The notes: generated by a model from the sequence alone, not told the origin. Shown: positions 1-6,748, counted from the first letter of the stretch. The stretch: DNA of 6,901 nucleotides from Dysgonamonadaceae bacterium (GCA_031255425.1 JAIRSN010000257.1:1-6901), one strand, 5' to 3'. Made by a program: numbers and translations.

Positions 1-630
1 GATGAGATTAAAGCTGCTTGGGAAGGTTCAGAAGACCTCCGGAAGATGGGTGTATTTTATAATTGGGCGGCGGCTGTTAATATGGGCGACGGCGACGGCG
101 AATATGCAAATCCGGGAGACATTGACTATAGAGAGGTAGAGGGCAGTAGAGGCGGTCCGACAGGGAATGTTAAAGGTATCTGCCCCGCAGGCTGGCATTT
201 GCCGAGCGATGCGGAATGGAATGATCTGGAAGGGGAGATTGCCCTAAGCGCCGCGGGCGTCTATTCGTCAATCGGTCCGACACCTTGGCCGGACGATAAC
301 GGGACAAACCTCCGAACGACAGCCGGCTACCGTGGGGCGCATGGCGAAAAGATGAAACACCCCCTGGTAGAATACCCAGAAGAGCCATACGGCGCCAGTA
401 AGCCTGCTGAAGAAGGTGGCTTCAGCACTTATCCCGTCGGCTACGTGAACGGCGGGAATAGCTACAGTTTCTTTAGGACCGCGGACTTCTGGAGTAGCAG
501 CTCAGGCGAAACGAAGTGGGAAACAGTAAGGGCGTGGATGCGCTACTTATACTTAGGGTCAGAGACCGTTACGAGAAATACCGAAGGAAGGGGACGGTTA
601 CTCTCTGTACGTTGCAAGAAAAATAATTGA
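1..630 (+). CDS. C-terminal part of a Fibrobacter succinogenes major paralogous domain (FSU) protein, 5'-truncated by the window
   Basis: The frame is open from base 1, so the gene starts upstream; the ATG at 46 lies inside the domain and is not taken as the start. The visible 209 residues carry the family hallmarks: GVFYNWAAA near residues 17-25, ICPAGWHLPSDAEW at 60-73, a Gly-rich stretch with TYPVGYVNGG, FWSSS at 163-167 and the terminal SVRC at 202-205, followed by KKNN and a stop. These match the family known as TIGR02145/PF09603, common in Bacteroidota and Fibrobacteres. Such proteins are usually exported, often lipid-anchored, and occur as many paralogs; their biochemical role is not established. 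The missing N-terminus would be expected to hold a signal peptide, but that cannot be seen here. The family assignment is strong; the cell-surface location is inferred from the family. Confidence 0.88.
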   Translation, partial: DEIKAAWEGSEDLRKMGVFYNWAAAVNMGDGDGEYANPGDIDYREVEGSRGGPTGNVKGICPAGWHLPSDAEWNDLEGEIALSAAGVYSSIGPTPWPDDNGTNLRTTAGYRGAHGEKMKHPLVEYPEEPYGASKPAEEGGFSTYPVGYVNGGNSYSFFRTADFWSSSSGETKWETVRAWMRYLYLGSETVTRNTEGRGRLLSVRCKKNN

Positions 631-750
631 TCCTTTCAACCCTTCTTCGACACAATAAATTAACCCCGGCAGCCGTCCCCTGCATTTAAAAGCGCGCAGG
701 ATCGGGGGACATCAATCCTGCCATCCATAGTTAAAACAAATATTCATTAT

Positions 751-778
751 CCTGTGGGGAAAACCAATTCCCCGCAGG
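751..778. other. Strong intergenic hairpin, possible transcription terminator
   Basis: CCTGTGGGGAA (751-761) pairs with TTCCCCGCAGG (768-778) around the six-base loop AACCAA: eleven pairs, one being a U-G wobble in the plus-strand transcript. It lies 121 bases after the FSU stop codon. The plus-strand sequence after it is A-rich rather than T-rich, so it is not a textbook intrinsic terminator for the FSU transcript. In the minus direction the following bases are T-rich (ATAATGAATATTTG), but no minus-strand gene lies just upstream. It could end or stabilise the FSU mRNA 3' end; the hairpin is certain, the role is inferred. Confidence 0.5.
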
Positions 779-848
779 AATAAATAAAAAAACAATAAAA
801 TGAGAATACAGAAAAAACAAACTTCATTCGCGGGAACGGAATTTACGT

Positions 849-927
849 TTTCGCCGCAGTGCGCAAGTCACTTTTAAACCGAATTCATGGTTTCGCCGCA
901 ACGCGCAAGTCACTTTTAAACCGAATT
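849..927. repeat. Two 37-bp direct repeats with a 42-bp period
   Basis: Copy 1 is 849-885 and copy 2 is 891-927, separated by five bases. They differ only at two adjacent positions (GT at 859-860, AC at 901-902). Each copy contains GCGCAAGTCACTTTT followed by AAACCGAATT. Read in frame, both encode SPQ-(C/R)-ASHF followed by a TAA stop; copy 2 is preceded by its own ATG at 887. A weak, diverged echo of the left part (TTTACGTCTCCGCC) begins at 947. No function is known to me. Confidence 0.85.
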
Positions 928-1071
928 AAGTAACTTTCCAACTGTATTTACGTCTCCGCCCGTGTCCGCCGGCGCAGCCGCTTTTGTATTTTTGGGAGGC
1001 AGGCGGCTCAGCCCGCCCGTTGAAGGAATAAAATATTTCCAAATCTGCTACGAAAACAGTAAATTTTTTAA

Positions 1072-1079
1072 TAGCTTTG
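1072..1079 (+). promoter_or_regulatory. Bacteroidetes-type -7 element upstream of tamB
   Basis: TAGCTTTG matches the TAnnTTTG consensus of the Bacteroidetes primary sigma factor. No clear TTTG-like -33 element is visible about 19-21 bases upstream (around 1047-1052), so the match is incomplete. If used, transcription would begin only some 7-10 bases before the tamB ATG at 1093, giving a very short leader with no Shine-Dalgarno sequence. Such leaders are plausible in this phylum. Confidence 0.45.
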
Positions 1080-1092
1080 CGGAAATTTCACG

Positions 1093-4000
1093 ATGAAGCC
1101 GCTCAAAAACATAGCATGGACTGTTCTTATGGGGGTGGGATTATTCTATATAATTCCCCTGGCACTGTTGCAAACGCCTTATTTTCAACAGAAAGTATCC
1201 CGAATCGCCACCGAATACCTGGAGAAAAAAACAGGTGCGAAAGTCGAAATCCAACAGGTCGACCTCTATTTTCTCAATAAACTGGCGCTCAGAAACGTCT
1301 ACCTGGAAGACCAATGCGGAGATACACTGCTGACCGCCAAACGAATCATCGCCGATTTTGACCTGATTCCGCTCCTGCAAAAAGAATTTTACTTCACCTC
1401 CTTGCATCTCTATACGTTCGATCTTCGTTTAAGCCGGGAAACGGAAAAATCGCCGCTGAACATCCAACCCTTTCTGGATGCGTTTGCGGGGAAAGCGGAA
1501 AAAGACGATTCGTCCATCCGGTTGAGCATCGGGAATTTGTCCTTAGGCAACGGGGAATTTTCGTACCGCGTGAAAAATAAAGACGCCTCGCCGGGGAAAT
1601 TCAACCCCGGTGATATTCATGTAAGCAATATTACCGCCCGGATCAAACTCGACGAACTGGAAGGAAACACGGTCTTTGCGAATGTTAAGCGATTGAGTTT
1701 TAACGAAAAGTCCGGCTTTCAGGTGAAGAATCTGGCGTTCGACCTGGCGGCTCGTTCCGGAGAAGCGCAAATCGAACAATTGCGGCTGGAACTGCCTCAT
1801 TCCGAATTGAATTTAAAAAAAATAAGCCTCGCTTACGATTCAATCAAACCGGACGAAAACCGGACCGGCAACATACGGTTTGCGCTTCAGGTAACGCCTT
1901 CGCTCGTTTGTCCGAAAGACGTCAGCCCGTTTGTTCCGGCGTTTTCTTATTATCGGGACAAGCTGGAAGTCAAAGGAATGGTGTCCGGAACACTCGGCGA
2001 TGTCCGCCTGACCGGTTTGACCCTGAAGAAGAAAAAAGAACTGTTCCTCGAACTCAACGCCGACATCCGCCACCTGAACCAACCGTCTTTCGCCGGTATA
2101 TATGTGAACGGGAATATCAAAAACATGCGCCTCTCCGCCGAAGGAATCCGGGCGATGGCACACAATTTCAGTCCCGGGCAGGTCCGGTTGCCCCCGCCTG
2201 CCGAACGCCTGGGGGCGGTTTCCCTGAACGGCGAAATATCCGGTTATCTCAATGATTTGAAAGCATTTGTTAACCTCTCAACAGAGGCGGGCGGCTTGCG
2301 TGCCGAGGTTCGTTTCGGGAAAGAAAAAACCGGCTTCCTGAAAGGAAAAATCAAGTCTGCTTCGGAAATAAATGTGAAAAGGCTGACGAACAACCCGGCT
2401 TTCGGAACGGCTGGTTTTGAAGTCGACCTGGATGCCACCTTCGAAGACCTCTCGCATTTCAGCGGGCAGGTGGACGCATCAATCCATCCATTTGAGTATA
2501 AATCATATCCTTACGAGCAGATCCGTTTGTCGGGCGAATTTACGCCCAACAGCTTTAAGGGGGCGTTGAATGTGAATACACCCGACGGGCAAGTCGCCGT
2601 GAAAGGTCTTTGCCTGTCGAAGGGCGAGGACTCCCGGTTTGATTTCTCGGCGAAGGTTTCCAACCTCAAAACAGACAAATTGCATTTAACGGACAACTAT
2701 GTGAATCCGAATCTGTCGTTCTCCGTAGAGGCTGATTTGCAGGGAAATAATCCGGACAACCTGACCGGAAGCATCGCTTTCCACGACCTCCTGTTTTCTA
2801 CGGACAAAGGCGATTTTCCGATGCGCAACCTGTCCGTAAATGCTTCGGAAACCGGAAATCAGCGGCTAATCACCATTCATTCGGATATAATCAACGGGAA
2901 AATAGCGGGACACTACGCGATTAAGACCTTAATATCCGTGCTGAAACAGTCCATCGCCTCCTACCTTCCGTCCCTGATTGCGCCGGAGGAAACGCCCCTT
3001 GCCGGGGAGGACAGCCATTTGGATATTGAGCTGACCATCAACGACACGCAAGCGCTTTCGTCGATTTTCGAACTGCCGGTGACGCTCTCCGGTAAATCCC
3101 GGATCAACGGGACATACGACAGTTTTCGCAACCGGTTCCGGCTGGATGCGTATTTTCCTTTGTTGAATTACGAAAGTTCCGCCATAGAAGAAAGTTACCT
3201 GAACATAAACAACGGCAACGATTACATCGAAGTGACCTTAAAAGGGACCAGCCGGCAGAAGAAAAACAACCGGCTGAATGTCTTCGCCAATGTCAAGGTA
3301 TCGGGCGATTCGATTTATTCCGCCATCGAATGGGACGACAATAAAAGCCGGAAATACAAGGGGAAACTGGACTTTACGTCCGGCCTGGCTTTTTCCGAAA
3401 AGAAGAAATTGTTTGCCGCCTCCTTCCATTTTCAACCTTCCGAACTTGTTTTCAACGATTCGGTCTGGACGCTCTCGCCGGCAGACATCGAATACCGGGA
3501 CAACCGGCTAACGGTTAGCAATTTCAAGGCGAATCACAACCGGCAGTCCATCACGATTGAAGGAAATGTTTCCCGGAATATCGACGACAACGTGACCGTT
3601 TTGCTGGAGAATGTCGACCTGGATTATATTTTTAAATCAATCAATATCAAGTCCCTGACTTTCGGCGGGATTGCCACCGGGTTTGTCAATGCGAGGGACG
3701 TGTACAACACCCGGCAACTGTCGACCCACTTGGACATTACCGATTTCGCTTTCAACGATGCGGTCTTCGGCAATCTGGTTTTGGCGGGGCGTTGGGACGA
3801 CAAAAAACAGGGCGTCGAAATGAAAGGGAATGCGGTCAAAGACGAGACGGCACGGGTGCTTGTGGACGGATTTATTTATCCGGTAAAGGAAGAATTGTCC
3901 ATCTTTTTTGACGCGCAAAATGCAAACGCGGCTTTCCTCCGCAAGTACCTGAATCCGATAGCGCCCGGCTTTTCCGGACTGATTACAGGCAAGTTGCACC

Positions 4001-5562
4001 TGTTCGGGGATCTGAACAAACCCACTGTCGAAGGGGATGCGTGGGTGGAAAACGGCAGCTTCGGAATCAGTTACCTCAACACAACCTACACGTTCAACGA
4101 TTGGATCAGGTGTACTCCGGATGAAATATCGCTCCGCAACGCAACGCTCTACGATAAGGATGGGAACAAGGCGCTTGTCAATGCGAGCGTGCGCCACAAC
4201 CTGTTTACCGATTTTCAGTTTTCGGTCCAGGTTTCGTACGAAGACTTTTTGATTTTCAACGCCACGCCCCAGACGAATCCGCCGTTTTACGGGACGGTAT
4301 TCGGCACCGGAACGGCAAGTATCCGGGGGACGGAAGCCCTGGTTTCCATAGACATCTCCATGAATAACACCGAAAACAGCCTGCTTACGTTTAACTTTAT
4401 GGAGGAAGTGGACATTGCGGATTACAATTTTATCAACTTCATTAACAGCCAGGCAGGTACCCGCTCGAAATCCGGAACGGAACAATCGTCCGGCATTCCG
4501 GATACCGGGACCGACATCCACCTGACCCTGCTCGTCAATGCCAACAACGACGCCACGCTCGAATTGATTATGGATCCGCTTACGGGCGATAAAATCAGCG
4601 CCACCGGCACCGGAACCGTGCAAGTACAGTACGGCACGAAAACGCCGTTGCGGATTATCGGCAATTACCGGATCGAAAGGGGGAACTATAATTTCAGTTT
4701 GCAACAGGCGTTTTACAGGAATTTTGAAATCGAAGACGGCAGCACGATTACCCTGCGCGGCGACCTGTCTACCGCCGAGTTAAATATCAAAGCGGCTTAT
4801 ACCGTATCCGCCAATTTGGGCGATCTGGACCAGCAGTTCTTTCAATCCGCTTCGGGTTCGGATGTCGGCAAATTGAGCGTCCGGAACAACATCCCCGTAA
4901 ACTGCGTACTGCTTTTGTCCGGTCCGCTGGAACATCCGGTGATTAAATTCGATCTGGAGTTGCCCGGATCCACCGCCGAACTGGAGCGGCAGGTGAAGAG
5001 TTACATCCGTACGGACGATATGTTGAACCGGCAAATCGTTTATTTATTGGTCCTGGGACGATTTTACACCGCCCCCGAATATACACGGAGCGATTTGCGC
5101 ATCAACAACGACCTTTCTTTTCTCACTTCCACATTATCGAATCAAATATCCAACATGCTGGGTGTTTTGAACAACAATTTTCGCATAGGGACCGCCTTTC
5201 ACCAGTTTTACGAGGGCAATACGTCCAATACCGAAGTGGAACTGCTGCTATCCAGCACGCTCCTGGACAACCGGTTGATCATCAACGGGAATTTCGGTTA
5301 CAGCAACAATCCGTATTCCGGCGAAAACCAGACAGGCAACAGCATCCCTTTGGTCGGCGATTTCGACATCGAATACAAGCTGACTAAAAACGGGGAGATC
5401 CGCCTCAAAGGGTTTAACCATTACAACTACCGGAACTATTACAGCCTTACGCCGGAAATGACGCAAGGGTTCGGCATTGTATTTAAGCGAGATTTCAATA
5501 ATATGAAGGACCTGTTCGGGAAAAGAAAACGGCTACGGCTGATTGAAACGCCGGAGAAATAA
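1093..5562 (+). CDS. tamB: TamB-family translocation/assembly module protein (AsmA-like, DUF490 C-terminal domain)
   Basis: This complete protein has 1489 residues. Residues 7-26 form one hydrophobic segment after MKPLKN, consistent with an uncleaved inner-membrane anchor, which supports the ATG at 1093. The AsmA-like N-terminal signature follows: EKKTGAKVEI at about 44-53 and GDTLLTAKRI at 76-85. A very long body rich in alternating polar and hydrophobic residues fits the beta-taco groove of TamB. The C-terminal DUF490 region (PF04357) shows FGDLNKPTVEG near 971-981, LRIIGNYRIERGNYNF near 1186-1201, LSGPLEHPVIKFDLELPG near 1275-1292 and VYLLVLGRF near 1316-1324. In Proteobacteria TamB works with the outer-membrane protein TamA in envelope assembly and with relatives YhdP and YdbH in phospholipid transport to the outer membrane; that role is transferred from the family. 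The length is normal for Bacteroidetes homologs. No frameshift is seen. The gene appears monocistronic and ends 23 bases from the convergent DUF386 gene. Confidence 0.93.
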   Translation: MKPLKNIAWTVLMGVGLFYIIPLALLQTPYFQQKVSRIATEYLEKKTGAKVEIQQVDLYFLNKLALRNVYLEDQCGDTLLTAKRIIADFDLIPLLQKEFYFTSLHLYTFDLRLSRETEKSPLNIQPFLDAFAGKAEKDDSSIRLSIGNLSLGNGEFSYRVKNKDASPGKFNPGDIHVSNITARIKLDELEGNTVFANVKRLSFNEKSGFQVKNLAFDLAARSGEAQIEQLRLELPHSELNLKKISLAYDSIKPDENRTGNIRFALQVTPSLVCPKDVSPFVPAFSYYRDKLEVKGMVSGTLGDVRLTGLTLKKKKELFLELNADIRHLNQPSFAGIYVNGNIKNMRLSAEGIRAMAHNFSPGQVRLPPPAERLGAVSLNGEISGYLNDLKAFVNLSTEAGGLRAEVRFGKEKTGFLKGKIKSASEINVKRLTNNPAFGTAGFEVDLDATFEDLSHFSGQVDASIHPFEYKSYPYEQIRLSGEFTPNSFKGALNVNTPDGQVAVKGLCLSKGEDSRFDFSAKVSNLKTDKLHLTDNYVNPNLSFSVEADLQGNNPDNLTGSIAFHDLLFSTDKGDFPMRNLSVNASETGNQRLITIHSDIINGKIAGHYAIKTLISVLKQSIASYLPSLIAPEETPLAGEDSHLDIELTINDTQALSSIFELPVTLSGKSRINGTYDSFRNRFRLDAYFPLLNYESSAIEESYLNINNGNDYIEVTLKGTSRQKKNNRLNVFANVKVSGDSIYSAIEWDDNKSRKYKGKLDFTSGLAFSEKKKLFAASFHFQPSELVFNDSVWTLSPADIEYRDNRLTVSNFKANHNRQSITIEGNVSRNIDDNVTVLLENVDLDYIFKSINIKSLTFGGIATGFVNARDVYNTRQLSTHLDITDFAFNDAVFGNLVLAGRWDDKKQGVEMKGNAVKDETARVLVDGFIYPVKEELSIFFDAQNANAAFLRKYLNPIAPGFSGLITGKLHLFGDLNKPTVEGDAWVENGSFGISYLNTTYTFNDWIRCTPDEISLRNATLYDKDGNKALVNASVRHNLFTDFQFSVQVSYEDFLIFNATPQTNPPFYGTVFGTGTASIRGTEALVSIDISMNNTENSLLTFNFMEEVDIADYNFINFINSQAGTRSKSGTEQSSGIPDTGTDIHLTLLVNANNDATLELIMDPLTGDKISATGTGTVQVQYGTKTPLRIIGNYRIERGNYNFSLQQAFYRNFEIEDGSTITLRGDLSTAELNIKAAYTVSANLGDLDQQFFQSASGSDVGKLSVRNNIPVNCVLLLSGPLEHPVIKFDLELPGSTAELERQVKSYIRTDDMLNRQIVYLLVLGRFYTAPEYTRSDLRINNDLSFLTSTLSNQISNMLGVLNNNFRIGTAFHQFYEGNTSNTEVELLLSSTLLDNRLIINGNFGYSNNPYSGENQTGNSIPLVGDFDIEYKLTKNGEIRLKGFNHYNYRNYYSLTPEMTQGFGIVFKRDFNNMKDLFGKRKRLRLIETPEK

Positions 5563-5585
5563 CAGAACACCCGGACAGCCGCGGT

Positions 5586-6032
5586 TCAAACCTTCACTTT
5601 AATAACGATTTTCTTTATTTTCCCGCCGTCTCCGATAAGCGGCGCGTGGGCATCGTGGGGGAAAAAGACGATTATATTCAGCGGATGTACCGTATAATAG
5701 AAGTCGGGCTTATCTTCAAAAAAGGCAATATCCTTTTTGTCGTCGTATGCGCCGCTTTTACCGCAGAGCGAGCGGTCTTTCCACCCGAATGTTTCACTTC
5801 CCGAAACAGGCACCTGAATATCAATGTACAAATCATGCACTTCGAGCCTTGCATCTACGGTATTTTTCAAATTATTTTCCGAAACCGTCGCATAAACATT
5901 GTCGCCGTCAATCTCGTAGCGGCCTGTTTGGAGGCTTGCAATATCGTTGGAACACAAAAAAGCAAAAGCCTTTTCAAACCGCTCATTCATTTGGCAGTAA
6001 TGTTTCAATCCGGAAATAGAATCAATAATCAT
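5586..6032 (-). CDS. YhcH/YjgK/YiaL (DUF386) family protein, cupin-like sugar-metabolism accessory protein
   Basis: The 148-residue product has the usual length for this family (PF04074, TIGR00022). The diagnostic run is LEVHDLYIDIQ at residues 63-73, with E64 and H66 as the conserved E-x-H, followed by G-x-E at 78-80. Further markers are the FF(E)DKPDF stretch near 104-111 and the C-terminal VFFPHDAHAPLIG (122-134), whose H126 and H129 are candidate metal ligands alongside E64 and H66. Members include E. coli YhcH in the sialic-acid operon, YiaL, and EbgC, the small subunit of evolved beta-galactosidase; they adopt a cupin-like beta-barrel and are thought to process sugars or sugar acids. 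The substrate cannot be read from this context because no sugar genes adjoin. Start ATG is at 6030-6032, preceded by an A/T-rich leader. Family assignment is confident; function is inferred only at family level. Confidence 0.92.
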   Translation of the reverse strand: MIIDSISGLKHYCQMNERFEKAFAFLCSNDIASLQTGRYEIDGDNVYATVSENNLKNTVDARLEVHDLYIDIQVPVSGSETFGWKDRSLCGKSGAYDDKKDIAFFEDKPDFYYTVHPLNIIVFFPHDAHAPLIGDGGKIKKIVIKVKV

Positions 6033-6072
6033 ATAAAATGGGATTTATTAATAATTAATAAAAAGATTTTTG

Positions 6073-6102
6073 CAAAGATAAAGATTTAGCCGGATAATCC
6101 GG
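6073..6102 (-). promoter_or_regulatory. Promoter of the DUF386 gene with an operator-like palindrome
   Basis: On the minus strand TATCTTTG (6080-6073) matches the Bacteroidetes -7 consensus TAnnTTTG and would start transcription some 30-35 bases before the ATG at 6032. A clear -33 TTTG is absent at the expected distance. Instead the interval just upstream of the -7 element contains a perfect inverted repeat, CCGGATAATCCGG (6090-6102: six-base arms, one central base). Its position between the -7 and -33 regions is typical of a repressor operator; that role is inference. Confidence 0.5.
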
Positions 6103-6270
6103 TGACTGCGAGGTATTTTTTACCTGAGAAAGCGTTCGTTTTTATTCTTGCCACTGAAATTCCGACCACCTAATGAGTAATGAGGTAAGTTAAGGTATTA
6201 TATCTGCTTGGCTACTGAGGTTGTTTTGTTAATAAAATTAGGTGAAAATGAGGTTTTGGGATGCCGCTGC

Positions 6271-6556
6271 CGATTTCCGGGGTATCCGGAAAACCTCCCG
6301 GCGTTAACATTCACGATTTCCGGGTACCCGGAAAACCTCCCGGAGTACTCATTTGCGATTTCCGGGTACCCGGAAAACCTCCCGGCGTTAACATTCATGA
6401 TTTCCGGATACCCGGAAAACCTCCCGGCGTACTCATTTACGATTTCCGGAGACCAGGAAAACGTCCCGGCGTTAACATTCACGATTTCCGGGTGACCCGG
6501 AAAACGCCCCGTAGATTCCATAAACGCTTTCCGGGATACCCAGAAAGCCATTTTAG
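6271..6556. repeat. Tandem array of 42-bp palindrome-containing units (six units plus a partial seventh)
   Basis: Units start at 6271, 6314, 6356, 6398, 6440, 6482 and 6525, with lengths of 43, 42, 42, 42, 42 and 43 bases plus a diverged end piece. Each begins with (C/T)GATTTCCGG and contains a palindrome. In units 2 and 3 it is the perfect 18-mer TTTCCGGGTACCCGGAAA (6317-6334 and 6359-6376). Units 1 and 4 keep seven-base arms; unit 6 has nine-base arms around one extra central base (6485-6503). Unit 5 is the most decayed (TTTCC/GGAAA arms), and the end piece has GCTTTC/GAAAGC arms (6526-6548). About 30 bases per unit are conserved and the last 12 alternate between two types, GTTAACATTCA in units 1, 3 and 5 and GTACTCATTT in units 2 and 4. 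Function is unknown. Confidence 0.95.
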
Positions 6557-6580
6557 ATAAAAAAAGAAGTAAATAGATTA

Positions 6581-6629
6581 TTAACAATTGGCATTTAACA
6601 ATTCAATTAACAATTAACAGTTAACAATT
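6581..6629. repeat. Cluster of TTAACAATT short direct repeats
   Basis: Exact TTAACAATT copies lie at 6581-6589, 6595-6603, 6607-6615 and 6621-6629, with a variant TTAACAGTT at 6614-6622. Spacing is 14, 12 and 14 bases. The run directly follows the palindromic array and is strongly A/T-rich. Similar TTAACAATT-rich stretches are often seen in Bacteroidales intergenic DNA, to my recollection; no function is assigned. Confidence 0.8.
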
Positions 6630-6717
6630 CAATATATTTTTGAGGAAGCAGTTCCCCTATGCGTAGCCGATACACCGTACCATTTAAAATATAAAAGACA
6701 CTGTGTGTCCGTGTCCC

Positions 6718-6748
6718 TTTTATTTTCCGGGAACATTTTCTACCTTTG
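6718..6748 (+). promoter_or_regulatory. Promoter of rarA (Bacteroidetes -33/-7 type)
   Basis: TACCTTTG at 6741-6748 matches the -7 consensus TAnnTTTG, and TTTT at 6718-6721 lies 19 bases upstream where the -33 TTTG is expected. Transcription would start near 6752-6756, leaving a leader of about 100 bases before the rarA ATG at 6854. Directly upstream of the -33 box is a tandem GTGTCC GTGTCC (6705-6716) overlapping the inverted repeat GACAC-TGT-GTGTC (6697-6709), a possible regulator site. The leader contains a weak stem, TTATC (6788-6792) with GATAA (6802-6806). Confidence 0.6.

Larger units (their letters stand above)
631..1092. other. 462-base intergenic region between the FSU gene and tamB
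   Basis: I see no convincing gene here. From left to right it holds: an imperfect stem (CCTGC at 679-683 with GCAGG at 696-700, flanked by GTCCC at 675-679 and GGGAC at 706-710 as alternative or outer pairing) without a T-run after it; a strong hairpin at 751-778; an A-rich run at 779-800; a two-copy direct repeat at 849-927; and a GC-rich segment at 955-1020. In the last segment AGCCGC (976-981) can pair with GCGGCT (1003-1008), and GGCGG (1002-1006) with CCGCC (1013-1017), so the two pairings compete. A promoter-like element follows at 1072-1079. A 25-codon reading frame (800-877) lies across the first repeat copy but resembles nothing I know. Confidence 0.6.

Noticed and set aside
1..630. 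C-type lectin or sulfatase-modifying enzyme instead of an FSU domain
   Set aside because: The ICPAGWHLPSDAEW, FWSSS and terminal SVRC motifs are specific to the FSU major paralogous family.
675..710. Intrinsic terminator after the FSU gene
   Set aside because: The stem is interrupted, the loop is long and no T-run follows, so it is described only as a possible structure in the intergenic entry.
1077..1280. 67-codon open frame on the plus strand overlapping the start of tamB in another frame
   Set aside because: It overlaps the membrane-anchor and AsmA-like start of TamB, which is a full-length recognisable protein, and has no features of its own.
3637..4704. 355-codon open frame on the minus strand inside tamB
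   Set aside because: It lies fully antisense to the well-supported TamB frame, has no recognisable domain and a composition rich in Arg, Val and Gly typical of a reverse-strand shadow of a GC-rich gene.
5646..6089. 147-codon open frame on the plus strand over the DUF386 gene
   Set aside because: The opposite strand encodes a clear YhcH/YjgK/YiaL family protein with its key residues. The plus-strand product resembles nothing and has no promoter.
6271..6524. CRISPR array
   Set aside because: Units are contiguous with about 30 conserved bases and only 12 variable ones. The would-be spacers are too short and repeat in an A/B pattern instead of being unique, and no cas gene is present.
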